Assembly (NCBI GenBank): GCA_026196775.1 | Contig: JAPHUD010000012.1 | Span: forward strand, 62,001 to 126,000 | Length of the DNA stretch: 64,000 bases | Reading direction: 5' to 3' | Source of the DNA: Flavobacteriales bacterium | GTDB lineage: Bacteria > Bacteroidota > Bacteroidia > Flavobacteriales_E > Vicingaceae | Translations under genes and position numbers: made by a program | Part shown: in pieces, positions 44,021 to 52,498 of the stretch | How positions within the stretch are numbered: position 1 is the stretch's first letter | Layout: every line of letters starts with the position of its first letter | Notes under the pieces: generated by a model | Seen by the model: only the letters and a program-made list of their open reading frames with translations | What the model was told of the DNA's origin: nothing | The model's database searches: none

Positions 44021-44619
44021 GTAAAAATTTATCTCCCAAAGCTCAAATAGATTACGAATTAGTTGTGAAAGCAAGAGACCATCAAGATGAAAAAGCTTAT
44101 GCAATTCTATTAGAAAAATACAAGGATTCTATTTTTTATATGATGCTTAAAATGGTTAAAAACCAAGACGATGCTGATGACTTAACTATAGAAGCTTTTG
44201 GTAAAGCATTTAATCGTTTGCACCAATATACCCCCGATTATGCTTTTAGCACTTGGCTTTTTAAAATTGCTACCAATAACTGTATCGATTTTATCCGTAA
44301 GAAAAAGATGGTTACCTTTTCTATAGACAAAGGTTTTGAAGATGGTGAAGGCAATACTTCTACTTTCGATATTAAAGAAAATAACTTAAATCCGGAAGAG
44401 AAATTTATGCGTAAGCAAAAGATTAGAATTATGCGTGAAATGGTAGATCATTTAAAACCACGCTACAAACAATTAATTGTTTTACGTTATTTTAGAGAGT
44501 TATCTTATGATGAAATTGCTGAAACAACAGAACTTCCTCTAGGAACTGTAAAAGCTCAATTATTCAGAGCTAGAGAAATGCTTTATAACTTACTATTAAA
44601 TAAAAAAGATAGATTTTAA
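44011..44619 (+). CDS. ECF-type RNA polymerase sigma factor
   Basis: This 202-residue sigma-70-family protein has sigma2: DEKAYAILLEKYKDSIFYM, DADDLTIEAFGKAF and TWLFKIATNNCIDFIRKK. A linker of about 25 residues follows. Sigma4 is HLKPRYKQLIVLRYFRELSYDEIAETTELPLGTVKAQLFRAR split by normal turns, with a clear helix-turn-helix. No anti-sigma gene is adjacent, which is unusual for ECF factors; here it is coupled to a glycosyltransferase gene. The regulon is unknown. It converges on uvrC with a seven-base gap. Confidence 0.92.
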   Translation: MELGKNLSPKAQIDYELVVKARDHQDEKAYAILLEKYKDSIFYMMLKMVKNQDDADDLTIEAFGKAFNRLHQYTPDYAFSTWLFKIATNNCIDFIRKKKMVTFSIDKGFEDGEGNTSTFDIKENNLNPEEKFMRKQKIRIMREMVDHLKPRYKQLIVLRYFRELSYDEIAETTELPLGTVKAQLFRAREMLYNLLLNKKDRF

Positions 44620-44626
44620 GTTTTTA

Positions 44627-46405
44627 TTACTGATTAAAATAATCATAAACAACTTTTGCTCTTTTTTTGCTAATAACTTGCTCTAACTCTTGTAAAGAAG
44701 CCTTTTTTATATTGGCTACCGATTTAAACTTCCACAATAATTGCTGAGCTGTTTTGTAACCTATACTTTCTATTTCCGCTAATTCTGATTTGATAGCTGC
44801 TTTAGAGCGTTTGTTACGGTGGTGCGTTATTCCAAAACGATGGGCTTCATCTCTTAAATACTGTATCAGTTTCAACGATTCTGAAGTTTTATTTAAATAC
44901 AAAGGAACCGAATCATTAGGAAAATAAATTTCCTCCAATCGTTTGGCAATGCCTATAATGGTTATCTTTCCTCTTAACCCCAATTGGTCTAAACTTTTTA
45001 ATGCTGCCCCTAGTTGGCCTTTACCTCCATCTATCACAATTAATTGAGGTAACGATTCCTTGTTTTCAATTAACCTTTTATACCTTCTATAAACTACTTC
45101 TGTCATAGAGGCAAAATCATCCGGACCTTCTACTGTTTTTATGTTAAAATGTCGGTAATCTTTTTTACTTGGCTTAGCATCTTTAAAAACCACACAAGCT
45201 GCCACAGGATTTGTACCTTGAATATTAGAGTTATCAAAACACTCGATATGCACAGGTTTTTCGTTCATCCTTAAGTCTTTTTGCAATTTTTCTAAAATTC
45301 TATCTGCATGTTTGGTAGGATTTACATTAGCTTGTTGTTTTTTCCGCTCTAATCTGTAATATTTAGCATTGCGTTCAGAAAGTTCTAATAGTTGTTTTTT
45401 ATCACCTCGTTGCGGAACTAAAAACTTCATGTTTTCATCTTTTAATTCTGGTTTAAAAGGTACAATTACTTCCTTAGACTCACTATTAAATCTGCTTCTC
45501 AACTCGGCTATACCTATTTGCAATAATTCATCATCGGTTTCTTCTAATTTCTTTTTTAGTTCAATAGTATGTCCTTGTATAATAGCTCCATTAATCACTT
45601 TTAAATAGTTTACATAAGCATATTTCTCATCAGAAATAATAGAGAAAACATCTACATCATTAATCGTTGGACTAACTACAACAGATTTACTTTGATAATT
45701 TTCCAGCAACTGAATTTTTTCTTTTATCAACTGTGCTTTTTCAAAAGACAGTTCATCAGCATATTGCTTCATGAGTTGTTTTAAGTACTTAATTACACCA
45801 TGTATGTTTCCTTTAATAATGGCTTTTATATTCTGAATAGCTTCTGTATAATCATCTTCTGTTTGATTTCCCACACAAGGAGCTTTACAATTGCCAATAT
45901 GGTATTCTAAACACACCTTAAATTTATCGTTAGCAATATTTTCTTGCGACAAATTATAATTACATGTTCTTAAAGGATATAACTTTCGGATAAGCTCCAA
46001 AATGGTATTCATCATTCTTACAGAAGCGTAAGGACCAAAGTATTCAGAACCATCTTTTACAATGTTTCTTGTAGAAAAAACTCTTGGAAATCGTTCGTTT
46101 TTAATGCAAATCCATGGGTAAGTTTTATCATCCTTAAGCATTACATTGTACTTAGGTTGATATTTTTTAATAAGATTATTTTCCAACAACAAGGCTTCAA
46201 TTTCAGTCTCAACAATTATGGTTTTAATATCTGCAATTTGCTTTACCAATACTGCTGTTTTACCATTCTCATGTATTTTATTGAAATAAGAACTAACCCT
46301 ATTCTTTAAATTCTTTGCTTTACCAACATATACAATCTTTCCGTTTTTATCTAAAAACTGATAAACTCCTGGTTTTTTGGAAATTGTTGATATAAGCTGT
46401 TTCAT
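44627..46405 (-). CDS. uvrC: excinuclease ABC subunit C UvrC
   Basis: This 592-residue protein has a GIY-YIG nuclease at residues 10-95 (KPGVYQFLDKNGKIVYVGKA, then KNLKNRVSSYF), UVR-like region LSFEKAQLIKEKIQLLENYQ near 215, and a UvrC RNase H-like nuclease near 380-500 (HIECFDNSNIQGTNPVAA, LIVIDGGKGQL, DEAHRFGITHHR). The C-terminus is helix-hairpin-helix (LAEIESIGYKTAQQLLWKF). It makes both incisions in nucleotide excision repair with UvrA and UvrB. uvrA is about 24 kb away. Confidence 0.95.
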   Translation of the reverse strand: MKQLISTISKKPGVYQFLDKNGKIVYVGKAKNLKNRVSSYFNKIHENGKTAVLVKQIADIKTIIVETEIEALLLENNLIKKYQPKYNVMLKDDKTYPWICIKNERFPRVFSTRNIVKDGSEYFGPYASVRMMNTILELIRKLYPLRTCNYNLSQENIANDKFKVCLEYHIGNCKAPCVGNQTEDDYTEAIQNIKAIIKGNIHGVIKYLKQLMKQYADELSFEKAQLIKEKIQLLENYQSKSVVVSPTINDVDVFSIISDEKYAYVNYLKVINGAIIQGHTIELKKKLEETDDELLQIGIAELRSRFNSESKEVIVPFKPELKDENMKFLVPQRGDKKQLLELSERNAKYYRLERKKQQANVNPTKHADRILEKLQKDLRMNEKPVHIECFDNSNIQGTNPVAACVVFKDAKPSKKDYRHFNIKTVEGPDDFASMTEVVYRRYKRLIENKESLPQLIVIDGGKGQLGAALKSLDQLGLRGKITIIGIAKRLEEIYFPNDSVPLYLNKTSESLKLIQYLRDEAHRFGITHHRNKRSKAAIKSELAEIESIGYKTAQQLLWKFKSVANIKKASLQELEQVISKKRAKVVYDYFNQ

Positions 46406-46483
46406 AAAGTGATGTGGTAAAATTAATAAAATAGCCCTTAGTTTAATAAAACTATCATAAGCTAAATGCCGTATATTACAACA

Positions 46484-46529
46484 CTAAGTATTTTTATTTT
46501 TGTTTTTTAAGTAATATTACTTATTTTTG
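46484..46529 (+). promoter_or_regulatory. promoter region of the first tandem T9SS gene: repeat, palindrome and -7 box
   Basis: CTAAGTATTTTTA at 46484-46496 is repeated exactly at 47608-47620 upstream of the paralogue. A perfect 16-base palindrome, TAAGTAATATTACTTA, lies at 46508-46523. The -7 box TATTTTTG is at 46522-46529, overlapping the palindrome, so a protein binding there would block transcription. Confidence 0.55.
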
Positions 46530-46548
46530 GATGTGGAATTATAATTTT

Positions 46549-47550
46549 ATGAAACTTAAACACCTAACTATAATACTTTTTTTTATTCAAATTCAAGTAT
46601 TTGCTGCTTGTGTAAGTACAGGTTCTGGAAATTGGAGTAACCCTTTAACCTGGGTTTGTAATGGAGTCCCAGGAGTACCTGGTTGTGGAGATACTATTAC
46701 CATTGCTGCAGGACACACTGTTACTATTATAAGTCAACAAGATTATTCCGAACCCAATTGCGGTTCCCCTATGTTTATTGTTGTAAATGGTACTTTAGAT
46801 TTCCCTGTAAATGGCCCTAAGTTACAACTTCCCTGTAATTCAGGCTTTACTATTAACAGTGGAGGTTCTTTAACCGCATCAGCTCCAGCTGGCGGTGGTA
46901 GTGCTAATTTTCTTGAAATATGCGGCACCCGTTATTGGAGAAAAGCCGATGGAACACAAACAGGCCCGATAACTTACGGAGAACCCCTTCCTATTGATTT
47001 GGTTTATTTTGATGCTTTGGTTATTGAAAATACTGTTCAGCTAACATGGATTACCTCTTCAGAAATAAATAACAACTATTTCACTATAGAAAGAAGTATT
47101 GATGCTAAAAATTGGGAAGAAATTTTATTAGTTAATGGAGCAGGCAATAGTAATCAGATAATTGAATATACGGAAACTGATTTTAACCCAATTGAAGGAA
47201 TATCTTATTACCGCTTAAAACAAACTGACTTTGACGGTAGGTTTGAATATTTTAATATTGTTCCTGTAAAGTATAGTAATTCTGATGATGAAGATGAGCT
47301 GAGCATTTTCCCTAACCCTGTTCGTCAAGGAGAAAACATTTCTGTAAGTCATTCTTTTAATTCAACTGATGAAATTCTAGTGGTATTAAGAGATTTACAA
47401 GGAAAAGAATTTTACTCTAAAGTTCACATAAATATTAACAAAGATGAATTAATAGGTATTCCGATTGATTATAAAATTCCAAAAGGAATTTATTTTATTG
47501 TAGCTACTTCCGAAAATAAAATTTATAGCAAGAAAATGATTATAAAGTAA
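46549..47550 (+). CDS. secreted T9SS type A protein, tandem paralogue 1
   Basis: This 333-residue protein starts at the ATG at 46549 (MKLKHLTII), because the ATG at 46531 touches the promoter box. A signal peptide is followed by a G8-like beta region: TGSGNWSNPLTWVCNG, CGDTITIAAGHTVTI. After EPLPIDLVYFDALV comes an Ig-like module (NYFTIERSIDAKNWEEILL, YYRLKQTDFDGRFEYF), then the C-terminal sorting domain (LSIFPNPVRQGENISV, ending YSKKMIIK). The middle and end are closely similar to the next gene. It is probably a surface protein of unknown ligand. Confidence 0.85.
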   Translation: MKLKHLTIILFFIQIQVFAACVSTGSGNWSNPLTWVCNGVPGVPGCGDTITIAAGHTVTIISQQDYSEPNCGSPMFIVVNGTLDFPVNGPKLQLPCNSGFTINSGGSLTASAPAGGGSANFLEICGTRYWRKADGTQTGPITYGEPLPIDLVYFDALVIENTVQLTWITSSEINNNYFTIERSIDAKNWEEILLVNGAGNSNQIIEYTETDFNPIEGISYYRLKQTDFDGRFEYFNIVPVKYSNSDDEDELSIFPNPVRQGENISVSHSFNSTDEILVVLRDLQGKEFYSKVHININKDELIGIPIDYKIPKGIYFIVATSENKIYSKKMIIK

Positions 47551-47600
47551 CCTTATAATTTACTCTTTTCTCGTTAAAAAAATTTTACAAACCCCACCTC

Positions 47601-47671
47601 AAACTAACTAAGTATTTTTACTTAATTCACTTTATTTTCAGATAATTATAGGATAAATACTTAGTTAGTTT
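47601..47671. repeat. perfect 17-bp inverted repeat in the T9SS-twin spacer
   Basis: The arms AAACTAACTAAGTATTT and AAATACTTAGTTAGTTT are separated by 37 bases. No run of T follows directly, so it is not a typical intrinsic terminator. It may be a binding site, a terminator with a long loop, or a remnant of a small mobile element. Confidence 0.6.
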
Positions 47672-47834
47672 TCAATATGGTTTTAGTTAATTTTTAGTTA
47701 AATATTTTTGTTCTTTCTTCCCACTAAAAAAATAATATTCTTACTATCAATAATTTAATTAAACCCAAAAAATCAATTAACATTTACTACTACCTCCTTA
47801 AGTAATTCACATTAATTACATTAAGTATTTATTG

Positions 47835-47842
47835 TAATTTTG
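47835..47842 (+). promoter_or_regulatory. -7 box of the second tandem T9SS gene
   Basis: TAATTTTG fits TAnnTTTG and gives a 5' leader of about 40 bases before the ATG at 47889. AAGTAAT and ATTAC half-sites lie just upstream. Confidence 0.5.
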
Positions 47843-47888
47843 CCCTATAATTAACAATCAAATACAAATTATATTTAACAAATATTCA

Positions 47889-48848
47889 ATGCGAATTATT
47901 TTATTCTCTCTATTAATTTTAAGTTCTTTAAACTCATTTTCAACAAAAATTACCAGTGTTTCTTCTGGCGATTGGTCTCAAGGTTCTACTTGGGATTTAC
48001 ACAGAGCTCCATCATGTGAAGACACTATTATGATTGATGCTACACATAAAATAGATATTTCTTCCGACATTAATTTACAACATTGTAACAACAAAATTTC
48101 TATCCTAATTGAAGGGATTTTGTACTTTTCTAAAAATGGTTCTAAACTTAGGTTACCAGAAAATTCTTATATTAACATTACTTCTACTGGTTTATTAGAT
48201 TCTTACACGTATAATGGAGCAACAAATTTTATTCGTTTTGGAAATAATAGTGTGTGGGAAAGTAAAGATGGACCTCAAACTGGGGTTTCTTTTGGAAGTG
48301 CTCCACTACCTGTTAAACTAATTACTTTTAATGCTAAATCTAATAGTAATTCCGTAGTTTTAACTTGGCAAACTGCTACTGAAATTAACAATGATTATTT
48401 TACTATTGAAAGAAGTGTTAACGCTGATAATTGGGAAGAAATTTTATATATTACAGGTGCTGGAAACAGTAACAAAACCGAAACATATGCTTCTACTGAT
48501 TTGAACCCTTTAAATGGTACTGCTTATTACAGGTTAAAACAAACTGATTTTGACGGAAAATTTGAATATTTTAATGTTGTTGCTGTAAATATAGAGAAAA
48601 AATCACTCCCTAAAATTGCTGTTTATCCAAATCCGGCATCAGAAAATACTAGCGTTTCTGTTGAACATAATTTTAGCGAAAGTAATTCTACTATCTCAAT
48701 AAGTGTGAAAAATATTGAAGGAAAAGAAATGACTTCTTTTGTTAGTGAAAATATTAAAACTGCTATTGAAGGGTTGCCAAAAGGCTTATATTTCGTAACC
48801 GTTAGTACAGAAAGTACTCAACAGACTGAAAAGCTAATCATTCAATAA
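47889..48848 (+). CDS. secreted T9SS type A protein, tandem paralogue 2
   Basis: This 319-residue protein has a signal peptide (ILFSLLILSSLNSFS), a G8-like segment (SSGDWSQGSTWDLHRA, CEDTIMIDATHKIDIS), and then the same layout as its upstream twin: APLPVKLITFNAKSN, NDYFTIERSVNADNWEEILY and YYRLKQTDFDGKFEYFNV. The sorting domain has IAVYPNPASENTSV and ends EKLIIQ. The two share the promoter motif family as well, which points to tandem duplication with regulatory DNA. It ends two bases before the convergent Smr gene. Confidence 0.85.
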   Translation: MRIILFSLLILSSLNSFSTKITSVSSGDWSQGSTWDLHRAPSCEDTIMIDATHKIDISSDINLQHCNNKISILIEGILYFSKNGSKLRLPENSYINITSTGLLDSYTYNGATNFIRFGNNSVWESKDGPQTGVSFGSAPLPVKLITFNAKSNSNSVVLTWQTATEINNDYFTIERSVNADNWEEILYITGAGNSNKTETYASTDLNPLNGTAYYRLKQTDFDGKFEYFNVVAVNIEKKSLPKIAVYPNPASENTSVSVEHNFSESNSTISISVKNIEGKEMTSFVSENIKTAIEGLPKGLYFVTVSTESTQQTEKLIIQ

Positions 48849-48850
48849 TT

Positions 48851-49411
48851 TTACCTCAAATATACTTCTGTTGCTCCAGTGCTGTATTCTCTGTAATCAG
48901 CATCAGAAAATTGAAGTTCGTAGGTATTACTCAACATATTTCTTAATTCTGTTTTCAATACACCTGTTCCTTTACCATGAATAAATACAATGCGTGGAAT
49001 ATTTTCTGATTGAGCTGCTTCAACACATTTTTTGGCATGATTAATTTGTGTGTATAATTTTTGCCAATCTTCTAATCTTGTAGGAAACTCAACTAACTCT
49101 TCTAAATGCAAGTCAATTTCTAAGGTGTTTTCGTATTTATATTTGTTGAGTTTTTTGTACTTGTCTAATAATTTAGATTTCGATTTAAATTTTTCTTTTC
49201 TTAAATCTGTTTGATTAATATATTCAGTATTATCTACAGTATAAACAATATCTTCATTATCATCAATAACAATAACTTCATTTATTGAAACTCGCAATGT
49301 AAACCCATGATTGTCCTCTATCTCTAATTCTTTTTCAGAAATAACTTTAGTGATAATCCCCGTAGCATCATCATTTATAAATTTAACTTTATTTCCTATT
49401 TTGGCTTGCAT
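48851..49411 (-). CDS. Smr (MutS2-type) domain protein with N-terminal KOW-like region
   Basis: This 186-residue protein starts IGNKVKFINDDATGIITKV, a small KOW/SH3-like fold of about 60 residues. The Smr domain covers about 95-186: EIDLHLEELVEF, then RIVFIHGKGTGVLKTELRNML and the end ATEVYLR. The pattern matches the DUF2027/Smr proteins of Bacteroidota. Smr domains can nick nucleic acids, for example in ribosome rescue (SmrB) or DNA recombination (MutS2). Its stop lies two bases from the convergent T9SS gene; it is four bases downstream of ctaA. Confidence 0.85.
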   Translation of the reverse strand: MQAKIGNKVKFINDDATGIITKVISEKELEIEDNHGFTLRVSINEVIVIDDNEDIVYTVDNTEYINQTDLRKEKFKSKSKLLDKYKKLNKYKYENTLEIDLHLEELVEFPTRLEDWQKLYTQINHAKKCVEAAQSENIPRIVFIHGKGTGVLKTELRNMLSNTYELQFSDADYREYSTGATEVYLR

Positions 49412-49415
49412 AACT

Positions 49416-50498
49416 CTATTGTCTAACCCCTCTTACCTTTTCCTTAAAAAGAAATACACAAAAAACTGTTGCAGCTAACAAAAAGAAAGCTCCTACTTGA
49501 TGCACTACTCCTAACCAAAGTGGCACTGCATAGATAAGTGTAAACACTCCCAATAAAAACTGAATGAACACTATTAACAATAATAGTTTTAATCCGTTTT
49601 GCTGAGCGATATTAACTTGGTGCTTCGCGGCTTTTACCCATAAAAAGACAATAATTCCAACTACAATTAATGCTAAGTACCTGTGTATAAATTGAACTCC
49701 TGCCAATCCTTCAGTAAAATTTTTCCATAATGGTTTAATAGCGAAAACAGCATCATTTATCCATTGATCGCCCATTTTTGGCCAAGTATTCATTATAAAT
49801 CCGGCATTTAAACCTGCTACAAAAGCTCCGTAGATTATTTGTATTATCAATAAGATAAGTAAAACCTTCAACCACTTTGTTATACTAGTAAATTTAGTTG
49901 AAAAATCTATTTTAGACTCGAGCAACCCTAGTGCTACCCATAAGGTATAAGCAAAAGTAAGGAAAGCAGTTATTAAATGAATAGCTAATCTAAAATGACT
50001 AACATCCGGGTCTTTAACCAATCCGCTTTTAACCATCCACCAACCTATAAAACCTTGTAAAGCCCCCATTCCTAGTAATATGGTAGTTTGAATAATTAAC
50101 TTTTTAGAAAGCTTCTTTTTAAAAAGAAAATAAATATAAGGAACAATAAACACCACTCCTATGAGCCTTCCTAGCAGTCTATGCAACCATTCCCAAAAAA
50201 AGATGGCTTTAAACTCTTCTAAGGTAAAGTGATAATTTACAATTTGATATTCGGGAAACAATTTATAAGCTTCAAATTTTTCATACCATTGTTCTTCGTT
50301 TAATGGTGGAATCGCATCCATCATCAAATGCCAATCTACCATAGATAATCCTGACCCTGTTAATCTTGTAATTCCTCCAACAATTACCATTACAAAAACT
50401 AACAAACAACCTAAAAGTAACCAATAAAATATGGGTTTATCTTTTTGTTGAAGGGTAAAAAAATTGCTGTAATTGAACAAACTTATAAATTTTAACAA
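49416..50498 (-). CDS. ctaA: heme A synthase, COX15/CtaA family
   Basis: This 360-residue protein has about eight TM segments. The first is LLGCLLVFVMVIVGGITRLTG interrupted by turns. Conserved His lie in VDWHLMMD, WEWLHRLLGR, RLAIHLITAF and FIHRYLALIV, which would bind heme. It oxidises heme O to heme A for cytochrome oxidase. The start is TTG at 50498 (MLKFISL); no earlier ATG exists and the next would remove TM1. A TAATTTTG box 17 bases upstream supports this. ctaB is not in the window. Confidence 0.87.
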   Translation of the reverse strand: MLKFISLFNYSNFFTLQQKDKPIFYWLLLGCLLVFVMVIVGGITRLTGSGLSMVDWHLMMDAIPPLNEEQWYEKFEAYKLFPEYQIVNYHFTLEEFKAIFFWEWLHRLLGRLIGVVFIVPYIYFLFKKKLSKKLIIQTTILLGMGALQGFIGWWMVKSGLVKDPDVSHFRLAIHLITAFLTFAYTLWVALGLLESKIDFSTKFTSITKWLKVLLILLIIQIIYGAFVAGLNAGFIMNTWPKMGDQWINDAVFAIKPLWKNFTEGLAGVQFIHRYLALIVVGIIVFLWVKAAKHQVNIAQQNGLKLLLLIVFIQFLLGVFTLIYAVPLWLGVVHQVGAFFLLAATVFCVFLFKEKVRGVRQ

Positions 50499-50515
50499 CG
50501 AAAAATAATAATTGT

Positions 50516-50523
50516 CAAAATTA
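50516..50523 (-). promoter_or_regulatory. -7 box of ctaA-Smr
   Basis: TAATTTTG on the - strand fits TAnnTTTG and ends 17 bases before the TTG start, giving a leader of about 10 bases. Confidence 0.5.
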
Positions 50524-50558
50524 GTTCTTTTAAGAAAAATTAAAGCGAAAAATAGGAT

Positions 50559-52412
50559 TTAATATACCCTAACTAGTTCTAAATTTTGATAGTGTATTAA
50601 AAATGAAGATTGATTTTCAAAACCGCTTTCTATTCCTGTTTTTCTGAAATTAAAATTCATAGAAATTCCCTTGTGATTGTAAGAGTTGGTAATAACAGGG
50701 TTAATAATAGTACCATAATTCATTAAACAAGTTCCAAAATAATATGCCATATCAAAACCCAGTAAACTAACGGTAGATGGATAAAACTCTCTTTCTACAA
50801 CAAACTTATTGATAACATTTGCAGTAGTAGAATCATCATAATTTATATAGCTATGAACAGGCAAGTAAACATTTAATAAATCAAATGAGGTTAATTCTAT
50901 GTTTTCATAAGTTAACCACTCTTCTAACCCAATAAGTGTTACTGTGTAGTCTTCATACTCTCTTCTATTTAAGGTAGATGTTAAATAACTAAACAAATCG
51001 GTAATGTAAGCCTGTTTTGAACTAGGTACAAAAATTACATTATTTTTTGTGGATGATAATTTGGCAACTAAATCAGCAAAATTTCTGTCAATTTTCAATT
51101 TATTAATAGGTGTAAAAGCTAATGTATCATCAATGTTCAATAACATTTTATTTTTATATGCCTTAATTAATGATTCTATCAATGATTTTTCTGGAGAATT
51201 AGCATGTTCTAAAGCAATAATGTTAGCAGTTTTAAAACTATCTACCAAAAGTGTAGAAATACATTCCACAACATTCGCTTGCGATGGAATTGCTTTAAAA
51301 GCCATTTCATTACCTAAAAGCAGCTTGTTGGGTTGTTTTACAGGGCTAACAACCGGAATATGATTTCTTTTTCCATACTGAGCTATTACTTCATAATTAG
51401 ACTGGTATAAAGGACCAACTATCAAATCTAGCGGTTTACCTTCAATTTGTTTCAGTAATTTTAAAATACGCAAAGAATCATCTCCATTGGTATCGTAAAC
51501 AAGTAGTTCAAAAGATTTATCAGCAGTAGAAATAGAATCTAGCGCAAATAAAAACCCATTGTAGAATTCTATGGCAAACCTAGATTTAGGATAAACATTT
51601 TTATCTTCTAAAGCACTTATGTTTTCTGTAATTTCTTTATTCTGATCTACATAAAAAGGAAGCATTAAAGCAATAGTAAAATGATTTTTATCAGTTGAAT
51701 CAAAAGCTTGTTGAAGAATTTCTTGCAAAGTAGCACTCAGCGTATCTTTATGTAGTTGAAAATGCCCTATCTTATTTTGCTTTATAGGAATAAATATTTT
51801 TTCATTTTCTTTTAACCCTTCAGCTAGTCCATTATTAATAAGTTTAATCGAGTCTATGCTTACTTCATATAATTTACTGAGCGAATATAATGTTTCACCT
51901 TTTTTAACCTGATGCACTTTCCAACCGGAAGACTTAATAAGGCTATTGGTATCTTTTTTATCTTTTACTTGTTTAATCTGTTTTACAGGAATGTTTATCA
52001 GCTGATCTTCCTCAATCTTTTCACTCATATCAGGATTAGCAGCTATAATTTCTTTTACACTAACGTTATAAATTTTTGCAATAGAATAAAGTGTTTGTTT
52101 TGCCAATACTTTATGCTGAATAAGGTTTCCATTTGGTTGGCTTGGCTCTTCTTGATGTTTATTTACAGGGATAAATATTTTTTCTCCTATACTTAAACCA
52201 TCATTAACACCCGGGTTTTCTGATTTAATAACATCAATAGGAACTTCGTATTTCTTATGAATAGCATAAAGCGATTCTCCTTTGCTCACCACATGAATAT
52301 AGTATTCTTTTCCTTTAACTTTATGGATTTCTAAAGAATCTGTTTGCTGTGCAACTAAGCTAGTTGTTAGCAACAAAAGTATTCCGAGTGATATAATGAT
52401 GTATTTTTTCAA
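50559..52412 (-). CDS. LysM-repeat protein fused to a periplasmic binding-protein fold
   Basis: This 617-residue protein has a signal peptide (LGILLLLTTSLVAQ). It carries three LysM repeats: about residues 35-80 (VSKGESLYAIHKKYEVPIDV), 100-145 (LAKQTLYSIAKIYNVSVKEI) and 170-215 (VKKGETLYSLSKLYEVSIDS). From about 245 the fold is type 1 periplasmic-binding (FTIALMLPFYVDQNKEI, LLVYDTNGDDSLRI, DLIVGPLYQSNYEVIAQYG). The LysM part should bind peptidoglycan while the C-terminal part senses a small ligand. In other Bacteroidota such genes also lie near guaA, as here. Confidence 0.85.
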   Translation of the reverse strand: MKKYIIISLGILLLLTTSLVAQQTDSLEIHKVKGKEYYIHVVSKGESLYAIHKKYEVPIDVIKSENPGVNDGLSIGEKIFIPVNKHQEEPSQPNGNLIQHKVLAKQTLYSIAKIYNVSVKEIIAANPDMSEKIEEDQLINIPVKQIKQVKDKKDTNSLIKSSGWKVHQVKKGETLYSLSKLYEVSIDSIKLINNGLAEGLKENEKIFIPIKQNKIGHFQLHKDTLSATLQEILQQAFDSTDKNHFTIALMLPFYVDQNKEITENISALEDKNVYPKSRFAIEFYNGFLFALDSISTADKSFELLVYDTNGDDSLRILKLLKQIEGKPLDLIVGPLYQSNYEVIAQYGKRNHIPVVSPVKQPNKLLLGNEMAFKAIPSQANVVECISTLLVDSFKTANIIALEHANSPEKSLIESLIKAYKNKMLLNIDDTLAFTPINKLKIDRNFADLVAKLSSTKNNVIFVPSSKQAYITDLFSYLTSTLNRREYEDYTVTLIGLEEWLTYENIELTSFDLLNVYLPVHSYINYDDSTTANVINKFVVEREFYPSTVSLLGFDMAYYFGTCLMNYGTIINPVITNSYNHKGISMNFNFRKTGIESGFENQSSFLIHYQNLELVRVY

Positions 52413-52471
52413 TAGTTTAAAATAAATTATACGCTAACAGTTTTATGATGAAATTTAAATTCACACATTTA

Positions 52472-52479
52472 CAAATTTA
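52472..52479 (-). promoter_or_regulatory. putative -7 box of the LysM-binding-protein gene
   Basis: TAAATTTG on the - strand fits TAnnTTTG at 59 bases before the ATG. Weak because the region is very AT-rich. Confidence 0.35.
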
Positions 52480-52498
52480 AACATTCTCTCATTATATA

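Larger units (their letters stand above)
47551..47888. other. 338-bp intergenic region between the tandem T9SS paralogues
   Basis: There is no gene here. It has a perfect 17-bp inverted repeat, AAACTAACTAAGTATTT at 47601-47617 and its inverse at 47655-47671, with a 37-base loop. The left arm contains the CTAAGTATTTTTA motif shared with the upstream promoter. Further on are half-sites AAGTAAT at 47800-47806 and ATTAC at 47815-47819, and the -7 box TAATTTTG at 47835-47842. Confidence 0.55.

Noticed and set aside
46531-46548. An earlier ATG for the first tandem T9SS gene
   Set aside because: It is one base after the -7 box, so transcription would start downstream of it; the ATG at 46549 gives a normal signal peptide.
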